Assembly (NCBI RefSeq): GCF_040807025.1
Contig: NC_090946.1
Span: 79,854,641-79,918,640, forward strand
Source: Struthio camelus
Taxonomy: Eukaryota > Chordata > Aves > Struthioniformes > Struthionidae
DNA length: 64,000 nucleotides
Direction of reading: 5' to 3'
Part shown: one piece after another, positions 11,474-23,639 of the stretch
Layout: each line of letters opens with the position of its first letter
How positions within the stretch are numbered: the stretch's first letter is position 1
The notes under the pieces: model-generated
Database searches by the model: none
Told to the model about the DNA's origin: nothing
The model's input: only the letters and a program-made list of their open reading frames with translations
Translations under genes and position numbers: made by a program

Positions 11474-11503
11474 AGTCTAGGAGATCAAGAGTTAAACCGT
11501 TCT
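11474..11503 (+). other. Candidate 30-nt mini-exon
   Basis: Possible cassette exon. Upstream: branch-point-like CTAAT at 11445-11449, a strong pyrimidine tract TTCATTCTCCTTTTCCTTCT, then GCAG ending at 11473. Downstream: GTGAGT at 11504. The interior is 30 nt (10 codons) and open in the first frame, reading SLGDQELNRS. The second frame is closed by a TAG. I do not recognise the peptide, and no neighbouring constitutive exon was found, so the gene would have to lie outside the window. Splice-like matches occur by chance in 64 kb. This one stands out because branch point, tract, acceptor, donor and length all agree. Confidence 0.35.
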
Positions 11504-14500
11504 GTGAGTTTTATTTGACTGGAGTGCAATAAATCTCCCAGGGTGACTGATAGACTGATAACTCTCAAAATCCATTCAGTACTTTGTGTGTCAAGTCAAC
11601 AGTGAATATAGTGTGTTGTCAGTTGTTTTAAATAGTGCTGTTTTGACAGTGTGTTGTTTATTACAATTCAACACGTGTAACTGGTTTTCTTGGAGGAAAT
11701 CTGCCTTTATTTTACATTGTTTTTTTTTAGTTTAGAACATCAGCCGTGTATTAGAAATGCTCCATAATACAGTGGATTGGGTTTACTGATCCAGTTGAAT
11801 CCTGGAAATGCATCTATGTTTTTATAAGACATGTTCTCTTATGCTATCCTAAATAGCAGAACATTCTGTTCCTTTAGATAAATGTTTGCCTGCAGGTATA
11901 GCTTTGTGTTTGTAAATTGTTTCATGTCGGTCCTATTTCTGCTGCAGTTTCCCTTTCACAGAGATTTAAAAGTTTCTGTTTTACTCAGAGCTGTTTATAT
12001 CACAACATTTCCTATCTCAGATGGCTTATTTAGTTTTTCTGATTACCATTTGATTATTTGTTCAGGCATCAGTTTTTTTCCCTTTTTGTTGCACAGCTGA
12101 AGGAATGCAAGGTCAGGGAATGGAAATTCACCTATCCGAATGCAGCTCTCTTTTCTTTCATAAACTTCCTTTGGCTTCTTAATCTGAAACTTGCTTGTCA
12201 ATGGGAAATGATTTCTTTATATTTAACTGTCTGTTTCCAATACAGACCAGAATTGTTCCTAACAAAAGAAGCATGAATTGGTGGAAACTATATATTAAAT
12301 GCAAGACTATTTGTCTAGTTTTCATTAGGTTGCTGAGTGAGAAGCCCAAACTCCTCTCTTTTCCCAAGGTACTCGGATATCCACGAAGTGCCTTCATCCC
12401 ATAGCCTTGTTTCCTCTCCCAGTAAACCAGCTTTCCAAAAGAATGCTACACTCTCTGCTCTTTATACTGTCAGCAGTGACAGCAACCAGCAACGCTGACA
12501 TTTCTTATTGTTTACAAAGGATGAGCGCCAACAAGGCATCTCTGATCGTTTGATAAACTCTCCTAACCCTCTCCCCCCTGCCCAAACCTCTGCTCCACTG
12601 ACCAAACTAACCTTTTCACGGTACACTGCCTGTAATTACCAGTGAAAGACGCTAACCAGAAAGGATCAAAACTTCAGCTAAACACAAACAAACCAGCAAA
12701 ACAGCTATGAAGATAAACTACTTACAACTAACATTGCTCAGCAAACGGTGCAGGCTAGGAGACACTGAGTAGCTGCAGGCAGGAGGTGGAGGAATGAGAA
12801 ATCTAACTCTAAATTCCTTATGTGCATGTATTTTTCATACGAATTTTAAAATTGCTTGAAAAAACATCCTAGAACAGCATTAAAATAGCCTATTGTTTAT
12901 TATCATAATCCTGTATATTTAATATCCTTTTTCCCCTTCAGCTTCCCCCACTCCTGCACAAACTCCCGCCAACACAGTGGTCAAACTAAGTTCATAGTTC
13001 CTCATAATGAGCCCGGGACTAATGCCTATACCAAAAAGAGTTGTTTTTCAGTAATCTCCCGAGTTTGATTTTTCCCTCCAGTTTTTAGTGTGATGAGCAG
13101 ATACTGTGCATTTCTTTCCATTCTGTTTTCCTGGAGGTGAGAAGCACCAGCGCAGAGAGCCCTCTCCTCTCTCATCCCTCTCCAAGAGTGCGCTGGCGAG
13201 GAAGGCAGGATTAATGGTCTTTGTTGGCCAGGAATGTTGATGTTGAGGATAACTATATAAAAACTGTTTAAATTATGTCCTAAAAAATTGCATCTGCTGT
13301 TCCAGATTCTATCTGAATTAGCTGGGCTTGCTCATTAAGCAGGGCTTTTGCCACTGAGTTTCCCAATGCCAAAGAGTCAGACACAGTTTTCAGGAGGGTA
13401 TCATTTTTTCCCCGTATACTGTGCTGTATGCTTTCACTCCTTTCTGTTCCATAATGTGAGGACTGTTACAGGGAAAACAACAAGATCTAGCGCTAGTCTC
13501 CAGCAGAAAACCAAATCTTTCATCTGAAGCGTTATTTTGGGTAAAGCAAACACTTGGTACCGGTAGCAGAAGGCCCTCTCTCTCTGCGCGGCACCTTTTC
13601 AGTTTTTCTTGTAGAAATCTTGTCTGCTGGGAAGCCAGTCATGACCTCCTATCTCAGCATGGAATTAGTCTTTTCAGCAATAAAATAATTTTCATTTACT
13701 TGTGTCATTTCTGCAGATGCCATTGATTAAACCAGCTGTACGGAATAACCACAAAAGTAGCGCTTTCACTCGTACGGACTTTGGACTGGCTTTGTCATCA
13801 GCTGGATACTGAACACCTAAGAGACCTCTCTTCATCTTTCTTTCTTTCACCAAATTGTTGCAGCATTGTGATGGATGAAATAGTTTGTACTTTAGTCCTA
13901 GAACCCTGATCCTTGGCTGAAAGCTTTAGCTTAAACTTCAACACCAATAATAGCCTGTTGCTAAATTGAAATGGCTGAGAGCTGTCCTGGTCTGACTTTG
14001 CAGAGCTTCCATCGTCATGCGGTGTCTCCAGAAACGCTGTTTGTGTCAACACAATTGGTTGAGGTAGTATGCAGCATTTTTTCTTTCATTTATTAGAATA
14101 TCTGTCAATGTTTGATGGTTCTCTCCTGAATTTTTATCTGGCCCAAGTAGGTTTCACAACATTGTCAGACTAGTATGGTATGAAAAACTGAGCCTACCCA
14201 AGCAGACTTAATGCCTGCATGATTTAAGTAGCTTCAACACCTCCCTTGGAAGTACTCTCCAGTCTGTCTTTTTGACTTTCCTGCCTTCTTTCTATAATGG
14301 TATGGCATTTCTTAATCAGAAGATTCTGCGTGATAGTGGCTATTCAGTCCCTTACGACTCAAAGTGAAGGGTATCCATAGGTCTGAGATGTCATGAATTT
14401 TCCCAGAAGAACTGGGAAATGGTGTGTTTGTGTGTGCAAGTGTGTATGCATGCATGAGGCTGAATGCTTTTATTTCCTCCCAGCTCTTCTTGTTGCGGTA

Positions 14501-14989
14501 GGTGTATCCCAGGGCATCGATTTGCTCCAATACTTTTGCAAGAACATGCTGAGTGAATTGTTGCAACATAGCTGAATGCTTCGTAGACGAATGCAGTTTA
14601 ATATATGGACAAACATGAATAGGCTTGAAAATTGCTGATATGTATCATCTGAAGATTTGAGCCTTGATATTCTGCAAAAAACCACAAGGATAAAGCATAT
14701 TTGAAGTTTCTAGGCTAAACTATTTATGAAAGAAAATGCAAAAGCTATGTGAAATACTACGGCTACTTTTTTTTTAAATGTTCACAGGTACGAAAATTCC
14801 TTGTATAAGTTGACTTTATATTGTCTGACATATCCCACTAGCCACTGAATGCAGATGCTGAATTCAAAGCAGAATTTTTCTTAAACAAATTAATGAAATT
14901 TTGTGAGGGGAGATTGTAAATTAGCCTTATCAGAGGAAGCCTTAACTCTTGAAGAACTATTTCCTCCCTATAAACGTGGGAAGGATACA
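11504..14989. other. Unique, repeat-poor sequence
   Basis: About 3.5 kb with no recognisable transposon. Parts (for example 12890-13400) have an enhancer-like mix of AT-rich and complex sequence. Short open frames such as 13798-14052 (-) and 14312-14569 (-) show no family resemblance and are probably chance. Confidence 0.45.
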
Positions 14990-15075
14990 AAGATCATAAG
15001 GCCAGAAGGAATAATCAGGGAATGTGCTTTTTCTAACATGTAGCATGTTGGCCATTTCCCCAATCCATGTTGGGG
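14990..15075 (-). mobile_element. CR1-like 3' end relic (antisense)
   Basis: AAAGATCATAAGGCCAGAAG (14988-15007) followed by GAATAATCAGG and CATGTTGGCCATTTCCCC resembles the antisense 3' tail of the older CR1 type (..TTTTAAGGCCAGAAGGGACCATTATGATCAT..). It is a short, worn fragment and the assignment is tentative. Confidence 0.45.
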
Positions 15076-18000
15076 ATTTCTGAAATTAGACATAGGAAAA
15101 CCTATAGCTTGAGCTGGATGGGCAGTGGCATGACTACAATCGGCTGTCTGGAGTGGACGGTGATGGGAACGTGTAACACATGCTCGTCAGTGCGTTACAC
15201 ATTCACTGCAAACCAGTCTTTTTCCTGCTGCTAATGTAATTAGAGTTCATCTATTTCCCACTGCTGTGCTTTTATCTTGCCTCTCTTTCGTGTTTCCGTG
15301 TCTCACTATCACCTTCATGCTAATGTAGTAGTACTTAGCCAGTTAAACGCTTGTTACCTTAGTACAGGTAAGTGGGCACGTTGGATGTGCAAGTCTTACC
15401 TATGGTGAACTAACATGACATTTCATTTCTGTGCTTTGTGTTAGTAACTTAGTGTGACTGTAACCAGGTGTTTGCAAAGTTTTGTTTGAGGAGGGTGAGA
15501 CAGGGAAAGGCACTGAGCGTGCACAGAGTAGACAGATAAAAGCGTTTAAGAAAAAAACTTCCCCGCACTCACATGTGCTTGTATTGTGTTAATCGCAAGA
15601 AGCCCCATGAATTAGGATGAGGTGGAAATGCCAGCGATCCCTTGCCCTGTTATCTCTACTGTGATGAAGTCATGTCTTGCTGTTTAATCGATACGTTACA
15701 ATTAAGATTTTTACTTCCTCACATGGTTCACTGCAGGGAGAAAGGATTCAGAAGATTTTGCAGGGCAAAAAGAAGATACAAACCAGAGGAGCGAGTAGGT
15801 AGAAATGGAGGTCTTATTCCAAATATTTTATTTGCAAGCCACATTTCAAAGAACTACAAGAGCAAACCTAATCATGCAGTGATTGGCAGTGATAAGATAT
15901 TTGTTCTTGGGGCCTTATCCAAAGCCCCCTAAACTCAGGAGAAGATGCCAATTCACTTCAAGGAGCTTGCAGGAGGAGGAATGTGTGAGAGAAATAGAGG
16001 TTGAGCACTTTAAAGCCAGTGGGGCTAATTGTTTTTTGAACGCACACATTTCTTTCTCCCTGTTTGGATCTGATGGTAAAAATGTGAGCTCAATATTCAT
16101 GTTAATGCACAGAAGATTTTTACAGTGAGGGCTAAAAGAGTAATAGCCACATTTAATTTAATTTGTCATATAACTGTATATAGTTTCCCTACCTGGTGTA
16201 CCTAAAATGAAGTGTCTTTTGTTGGACAAAGGCAGTTGTTCCCTGGACACGGGATGAAGTTGCTTTCTGCTTTGTAGATTTTTGCTCTATTGCATTTGCA
16301 GGTGCCTCCTATTTAGTCACAGACTGCAAATAATGAGACTTTATCTGAATAAAATTTTCCTGAGTCTTCTGCCTGAATGTTCTCACTGTCTGTTCCCAGC
16401 CAAACTGCCTTTCCAGTTCTTTTCTCTACCTTTCTGTCTAGTTCATTGCCCTGATTCCACCACGGAAGCCTGACAATTTTTATTCAGTGTCAGTGTCTTT
16501 CTCTTTCTCTTGCACTTCTATTTAGACCAGTGGTTTTCGAAGTATGATACAGGATGTCTTAGCGTGTGGGAAGAGGAGATTGCCATAGTTTACCTCTACG
16601 AATCTATAAGGCGTCACTAAGAAAGCGCAGTTATTGTCGTTAAGTTTAGACTGGCTAGTGCATGGCCTGCACTCCCATATGAAAACTTTAAAGGGCTGGA
16701 AATCCCAAAAGCATTGCTGCGAGTGGCACCGTGGCGGCAGAGGAGGAGCACTTCTCCACGCTGCCCGGCTTCTGCCCCATGGGCATTTCCCAGAAGAGCT
16801 CTTCCGGGATATGGAGACACGTTCCTCCCAACCAGGAGTGCGTCAGACTTTCTCCTGAAGTGGCTGTTTTGTTCATTATTCATTTAGAAATTACCAAGAT
16901 GGCAAATTTGCTAATGTACTAACATAGCTGTCAGGGTGGTTGTTGTGGGGCACTCAGTTTGTAGTCTCTACCAGCTGCTACAGCTTATGCTAGTGAGCTG
17001 CAGCCTTTGTGGGCCAGGTGAAGCAGAGACATGTGGCTAAACATTTACATCAGGGACGCGCTGTGGAAAATCAGCTTTAAAAACAAAGTTTACTTTCAAA
17101 CAGCCAGCCTTTCTTTCTGGACAAATGCTGCAAGAAGTAGGAGTGTAGCAAGAAGCAGAACAAATTTGGCTCTGAAGCAATGCTCAGGAGAAATTCGCTT
17201 TCCAAGTTACTGATCTTGTGGGTATAGACAAGAGGGGAATGAGGACACCCCTTGCTGATCTTGCTTAACTGTATTTATGCGTATTTTGGAGCAGAAGTTT
17301 CATCAGCTAAGGGAGAGATCTTCGAAGAAGTCTCCTTATCTTTTGGCTATGGGCTCTGCTGCTGCTTTGCAAAGACGCAATGCAAGATACTGATGTGCTG
17401 CGTCCACTACACCTGACCATTCAGCCTTCATTTGTATACTAGGTCGTTTTAGAGAACATTATGTTGTCCCGGCTGTCTGAAATGGCCCTTCCAGTTGCTG
17501 AAGGCTCCAGGAGCAACATATCCCCAGTTACTGTGCCTGCTACCTGCTGCTCTCAGCAGGAGATTAGCACAAGAGCTTTGTGATGCCTCCGCAATGCCCC
17601 GATCATCCCCCGTTCGGTGACAATATTTTCTGACATAAATAGTGGTGAGCTCTGCTGTGAGACAACCTTCTCGGCCGCTCTCTTTGAAGCTGCTGTGCGG
17701 TCCCGTTCGGGGATGTCTGGGTGCTGGGCAGTGCTGACTTGACTTTTTATGTAGCCTGTTCATCCAGCCGAGCCCAGTTCCCTCCCACGGTGTGCTCAGG
17801 CCTATGAGTACTCAGCCTTCTGTTTCCCCACCTCTGTCTTTAGGAAAGGGTAGGGGTAGCTCCTTTGCTAAAGCGTCAGAATGAACCAGTTACCCCTGTT
17901 CTTGTGATGTTTGGAGCTGCAGTGATTTTAAAGGCTTCTTAAAGCAGAGTTTACCAGAGTTGTATAAATCTTTGCTTTAAATCCACTGTAAATACGTTAC

Positions 18001-18455
18001 AAAATCTGCCAAATATGCATTAAAATATTTTGCTCCAGATATGCCTATGTCTAACCTTTTGGTTTCTAAGAGCTTTAATCAGTAATCTTCAAGTAGGAAG
18101 TTATTCATCTTTATTGCCAGGCAGTTCTCAGTGGTGGTCGTGGCAACAATCTTTTCATTGCTTCTGTGTTTAGTTGTTCTTTGACATGATAGAAGTCAGC
18201 TGCAGTTCAATGAGCTCACTATTTGTGCAACTTAATTGCTTGCTTCCTTTAATATGTACTCAATTTTTCCTTTTATGAGCAGGGTTGTTGGAAAAATTAA
18301 GCTTAAGGATATAGCTATCCACTGTTAATTAACCTCCTTCCCAAACACATTAGTAAAATAGGTCAAATGACTGTTGAGTGTTAAGTGTACCATTACTAAG
18401 GTATTTCTCAGCTGGAAAGTGAATCCTATATTGGATAAGACAGAGGTTTCCAAAG
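15076..18455. other. Unique sequence, no gene recognised
   Basis: Mixed-composition DNA. Somewhat GC-richer islands at 16680-16870 and 17460-17790 carry open frames on both strands without recognisable domains. TAGACCAGTGGTTTTCGAAG near 16523-16542 resembles the start of some hAT element ends, but no matching opposite end was found. Confidence 0.45.
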
Positions 18456-18459
18456 GACC

Positions 18460-18575
18460 TTCAGGGACTTAGGTGTGTATGTCCCACTGAAATTCAATTA
18501 GATCTGAGCGCCTAATTCCCTTAGGCTGGATTTTACAAAAGCTCTTAGGAGCATACGTTAAGGAGTTTCAATGTG
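18460..18575. repeat. Ancient hairpin-type repeat (TTAGGTG..GCGCCTAATT family)
   Basis: GACTTAGGTGTGTATGTCCC, ACTGAAATTCAATTAG, GAGCGCCTAATTCCCTTAGG and GGATTTTACAAAAGCTC together resemble an amniote repeat with TTAGGCGCCTAACTCC arms around a CCATTGAAATCAATGG centre. The copy is worn, and the family name is not assigned. Confidence 0.45.
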
Positions 18576-18589
18576 GTGCATGTTTAAGA

Positions 18590-18663
18590 CATGCTAGTTT
18601 AAAAACAGACTAAAACTGCATACTAGTTTAAAAGCATACTAGTTTAAAAATAGACTAAAATTG
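18590..18663. repeat. Local tandem duplication, 29-16-29 nt
   Basis: A 29-nt unit (CATGCTAGTTTAAAAACAGA...) at 18590-18618, a truncated 16-nt unit at 18619-18634 and a second 29-nt unit at 18635-18663 differing at only a few positions. All begin CAT(G/A)CTAGTTTAAAA. It is consistent with replication slippage and later partial loss of the middle unit. Confidence 0.85.
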
Positions 18664-19367
18664 CTTCTTTTTGTTGCTGTTTAATTAAGCTTAATACAAT
18701 CTTACATACAATCTTGTTACACTGGGATGCATGATGCATGGATGCAAGCGTGTATGTGCATGTGTATACAAGAGCGGGCAAAAAGAGGGAATCTGTTTCT
18801 TCTTAGGTATTTGTGCTTTGCATTAATAAGGATACCACATATATTTGTTCTTTCAAGAATGACTCATATTATTTTTCAGATCTGAAATTCCTAGAATAGC
18901 TCTGATATGTGAGGATGTATAAATAGTTTTGATGAGTATAAAATATGCTCAGTGAGGGAACTGATCTATCAAAACAGCTTTATACAGTGATAGTGTAATT
19001 TCTTTCCATGTCAGGAATATATTCAGATGGAAAAATCACTTTAATTGCAGTGGTGATAGGTTGATTGGAATTTTGCCAATTTATCCCCAGAATAGTGTAT
19101 ATCAATTTCAAAATCATTTTAGCGATGTGCATTCATTTGAAAAATTCCTCATTTTTAAAATGTATGAATTTTACAAAGGTTTAAGAAAAGGATAAAGTTT
19201 AAGAAAAATAGAAGTTGGAAGAATTCCCACTGAGAGATAAAGGCCGTGTTTTGTTATGATTACATCTCCCAATCGTAGTTCCCAGGCTAAGCCGGGAGAC
19301 TTATTCGAGAAGCCAGTGGGACTTCCCATATGTGTAAGCTCTCCTCATCCAAATATTATTGTGTATT
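18664..19367. other. AT-rich unique sequence
   Basis: Includes a TGCATG-rich stretch at 18725-18765 (GGATGCATGATGCATGGATG). Nothing gene-like is seen. Confidence 0.5.
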
Positions 19368-19450
19368 GCAGTAGCGGCCAGCCAAGATCAGAGCCCACTG
19401 TGCCAGGCATGGTTCATGCATGTAGGAGGCAATCCCTTTGCAAACATAGG
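19368..19450 (+). repeat. Ancient amniote interspersed repeat, unassigned
   Basis: GCAGTAGCGGCCAGCCAAGA, TCAGAGCCCACTGTGCCAGG, CATGGTTCATGCATGTAGGA and GGCAATCCCTTTGC match the layout of a common amniote repeat (TAGCACCTAGAGGCCCCAACC, AAGATCAGGGCCCCATTGTG, CTAGGTGCTGTACAAACACA). A second, antisense copy lies at 60110-60190. Confidence 0.5.
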
Positions 19451-19898
19451 ATTTTTGCACGCTTCCCCTTCATAATGTAGTTCCGTAGATGGAGAAGTGC
19501 TTGTCCTTGAACAGAACTTCTCCAGGCAGGATTTCCCAGCTGCATCCCCCAGCTGCCCTGGACAGGCTGCTCAGGGGTGAAAGACCTCTGAGCTGTGGGA
19601 ATCCCCCAGCCCTCTTGAGGCTGCTGGAGCGCACCTCCCTGGGCAGAGGATGAGGGCCGTCCTTTTGAGCCACCGTTCTGCTGGGCTGGCTCGCTTTCCC
19701 CTGTTATCCTAATATAACGTTATAAGGGACTTGACAGAAGCAAGGAAATGAGAACTAAGTGTATTAGAGGAGCCCAGGCTCTTGATTTGAAATGTCTTCC
19801 CAGTTCACCGGAGCTGGTGGCAGTGAAAAGCTGCTGGCTTTCAGGATGCAAACTGGAGCTGTACAATACACTAACTGTCTCTCTCTCTTTTATACCAG

Positions 19899-19925
19899 AT
19901 GAGAATGCTGTGGAAAGGACTTAAG
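19899..19925 (+). other. Candidate 27-nt mini-exon
   Basis: Possible cassette exon. A perfect CTAAC branch-point match sits at 19871-19875, followed by a TCTCTCTCTCTTTTATAC tract, CAG ending at 19898, and GTGAGTG from 19926. The interior is 27 nt (9 codons), open only in its first frame, reading MRMLWKGLK. The other two frames contain TGA or TAA. It is on the same strand as the candidate at 11474 and also a multiple of three, the pattern of in-frame alternative mini-exons. No product is recognised, and a chance match remains possible. Confidence 0.35.
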
Positions 19926-22900
19926 GTGAGTGTAAATTATATTTCTGCCAAAAGTCAAGGCCCCTTTGGCCACTGACAGCAGTGTAAAGGGGCCTGTAAC
20001 AGATGAAAATTAAGCCCTTATTTAGAGAGATGCATTGAAATTGCTGAAATGCTGCCAATGTGATACGAGCATCAGGAAATCGCATTTGTTCCATGTGGCC
20101 AAAACCCACAGACAAGCTCCATGAAACACTTAATTTTTCAGTGTGGTTATAAATAACGTTGCAGAGAATTAAGACCGAAGGCCAGTGAACATCTTACACA
20201 CATGCTTTTGACAACATGTTTTCATCTTGCTATGCAATGGTTCTTGCAGCACTTCAGGATACAAATCTGAGATTCTCCTCGATAGAAATGCACCTGTTGG
20301 TACACAAAGGGTGTGAAGTGCTTGAAGAGCTCATGCAAGCTGGGCAATAGCCTTAAGCATTTAAAATGACTGCAAAGCCGTTGCTGTTTGCAGAGTGGTT
20401 GCTACTTTCAGGATTCAATGAGCTGATGCTACAGCATAATTCACATACTGCTGCTTAGAGCAATAGAAGCATCATATTTCTAGATCCTGGGACTCCTGGC
20501 CAAGAGAATAAGAGTGCAGGGAATTGGCAGTTACTCCTCCGCTTATGTATCTTCCTGCGGAAGAAAACAGTATGAGGATTCCCAAGCTGGTCTGTGCGGA
20601 GCTGGAGGAAAGAGTGGCACTTGGCTATGCTGCGGGGAGGAGTGGAGTGTGTTGGAGGAGTGGCCCATGTCGCATTGCTTGCGTTGGGCATGATGTAAGG
20701 ACCAAAGTGGTCTGAGCTCTTCGGTATGGTAAACTAAAACTGTGTGGCTGCCATTCCTTGGGGACCATGTGAAAACGCGATCCTGCAAGCGGCCATGAGA
20801 GCAAGCCACACTGGGGACAGACGCATTGGCAACCCTTTCGGTAGCAGGGCCTCGGCCGGGTGGCTGGGATTCGTGTCGCAGGCCAGAAGGTGGCACTGCG
20901 GATACTGCATTGGAGAGGTCCCATGTGCTCCCGGTCAAAGATGAAAGTGAGGGAAATACTGCAGTAGTAAGACACTAAAAGCTGGTTTACGTGGAAGGGT
21001 AGCAGACGTCTGAGAGAGCTTAAAGCAAGCAGCATGAATGAGCAAAGCCGCGGTTGGGATGTGAATGTAAGGGTACAGGGAACATCCTAGTATTTAATCT
21101 TCCACTCACAAGGCTTTTATCCTATTAATCACAGAATCAAACTGTGCAAAATGTTGAAACCCATAGTTTTACTGCAAGCTCCCAAAAGGCATGAGCTTTG
21201 GCAGGAGGTTTACAGACTGAGCTTTGCAGAGGGGCTCTTGGCTTTGCCTGGGCAGTATGGAAGATGGTTGTTATGAGCTGAAAACGGGCAAAACCTCTGC
21301 TTTTCGTCCCTTCTGTGGCTGAATTGGCAGTGCTGGGTTGGGAGAACCACTCCTAGCTCTTGCATTTCTTTCTGTCAGCAAAGCATCAGCTTTTGGTCCA
21401 TCAATGCTCAGTAATGAGGGACAGACTGATGGACTTTAGTTGCTAAAATAGGAGATGGACATCAGAAGGAAGGAGCAGATGAACAACTTGCTGTGAATTC
21501 TTGGCCAGAGCAGAGCTCACCGTCGGGGTTATAGGCTTGGCATCTTCACCCTGAGACTCTGTGTGTATTTTGAAGAGGGTTTTGTACTGGTCTCAAAGGG
21601 AAACCCTCTTAAAGACAATTTAATTGGAAAGGATTCTGGAAGACCAGCAGGTGAGTCACCCTCTGAATGACTTATCCCTCCCCCAAAGTTTCTCCAAAGT
21701 CTCTTGTCAGAGCTCATGTGCCCCAAGGAATAGTTTTTTTTTTCTTTTTTCATTCCTTCACGTCTCACTAGCTACTTGTGTGGGTGGCCTGAAGTCCTAG
21801 GGAAAGTGGTGCTGTGAACAGGTTTGTCTCAGCTTAGCTCCACTCTGTTTCCACCCACCCTTGCGTGAATCCGGATTCACATGCTAAAGTCAACGGTGAT
21901 GTGCTCATGGACAGACTTGCCAAACACGTGTGTTGGATGGGTTGGATGGCTTTAGCCTTCTCCACAGCATCTCTCAGCTGCTCCCCCCTTCTACCACCGT
22001 GTGCGGACACTGATACAAGTGACAGGAGAGTGAGGTTCTCTGGGTCCTGAACCAGCTAACCATTGGGAACAGTCACTCGGGGCTGAGTTCAGGATTTGTG
22101 CCTGGGGATAGGGCTTGGCCCAGGAGCAGAGCAGGGCTGGCACGGGGGTGCTCAGAGCTCGCACCTCATAGGGACTAGCCGGATTAAACTATGAAGAGCA
22201 GCAGGTTTTCCTTCTGCCACCCTGCGGTGGATGGTAGCTGCCAGCCCAGGGGCAGTAATAAGCAGTTGGAGAGGAGTGACTTGCAAAATGGGAAAGGAAG
22301 ATACATGAAAGCTGGGCAAAGGCATGAAGATAAGAGTTTTGGCCCTGAAGCATCAGCCCTTTACCTGGCAGAGAGCTCTGCCTCAAGGGGGACATAAGCC
22401 AGGCTCTGTGCTCTCCTCTCCACGTGAGTGCATAAGAAATGGCTCTGCCGCAGAGGGCAAAGCTACCCAACTGGAGATGCAAGAGGCTTGTGCAGGGGAG
22501 GTAAGTGCTGCTGGGAATTGGCATTCCTTTTTTTTTTTGGGTCAGGATTGCACTTGCAGTTTGCAAAGGCAGATGTGACTGAGCTGTCCTGCGAAGCCAG
22601 CCCCCCATGTCTCCTCTCTTGGTTCTGGTGGCGCGTTGAAGCTGGGAAGGCCGTGTGCAGCTCCGAAGGGCACACGTTTCCTGTCTCTTTACTTCTGGCA
22701 GGTTTTGTCTGCAGACACTGGCTTGAGTACCCCATAATTACATTTTTGCACTTTTTAATATAGTAACACACGGCTGGGCTTGTGGTAGAGAGCCAAGTGA
22801 TGTCTTTGGGCCATGAGGACTATAAATAACCAAAGGGATCATTTTATTTGGTTATGGAAGGAAGAAAGTCTTTCTTCAGTAACTGCAGTTACTGTACAAA

Positions 22901-23639
22901 CACAGCTTTGGAGCGAATAAAGAAGGGTTCTTATTTCTATATGTTAGGGAGATACAGCTAGATTCAGCAGAATCTACCCCCCCTCCAAGAAAAAGTCCTT
23001 TGCATTGCATCTTTCTACATAAGGGCTTCACACACTGTCAAGCTATCCAAATTATAGCTTTGTTTTCATTTTAGTTATGGCAGTTATTGTGCTTTTGTTA
23101 AAAATACCATTCTGCGTCAATTCTAAGCACTCTGTAGCAAGGACTGTCTTTAAAAATAAACGTATATATGGTGCCAGGCACAGGAGGCCTCATCTGTGCC
23201 TAAGGCCATGAGGCACCGATACATACCGCCATACGTATGGTAAATGGCTGGTTAGCGTAACGAGATACAGCTTTGCAGGTCTAGATCATGGCACTGTAAA
23301 TACTAAAATCCGTGTTTTACCCTTGCCCTCCACCTTGCTCATTGAATTTGAACATAGGTTTCTCCTAACAGAAGGGAAGAAGCTTGGAGGCATTAAAAAG
23401 ATATTCTGCATCAGAGAAAGCTTTCTGTGCAGCCTGGACCAGGATGCCTGGCATGCCTACATGTTTATTAGTATATGTGAATTCCCCAGAAAAAAAGTAT
23501 AACTGGATCTAATGGGGCCTTTTCTACCCATGGGGATGCAAAATGCAATCAAGGTGCACTGCTACCCTGATAACCAAGTGGGTGAAGAGTATTCCCTGCA
23601 GCTTTTCTCATTTCCCTTTGGAGAATGCCTTCCCTTGTA
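19926..23639. other. Unique sequence with two GC-richer patches
   Basis: GC- and CpG-richer patches at about 20500-20940 and 22080-22680 give overlapping open frames on both strands (antisense frames of 130-139 codons). No domain is recognisable, and such frames are expected in stop-poor GC-rich DNA. A T run at 22527-22538 and short C runs near 22977-22983 are simple tracts. Confidence 0.45.

Noticed and set aside
16523..16545. hAT-like terminal sequence ACCAGTGGTTTTCGAAG
   Set aside because: No inverted partner or target duplication was found within the following few hundred bases.
20543..21035. Overlapping 131- and 136-codon antisense open frames
   Set aside because: Two long frames in different phases over the same GC-rich bases point to composition, not coding.
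22456..22500. Interval before GTAAGT at 22501 as an exon
   Set aside because: The acceptor side (TCTGCCGCAG) has a weak pyrimidine tract.
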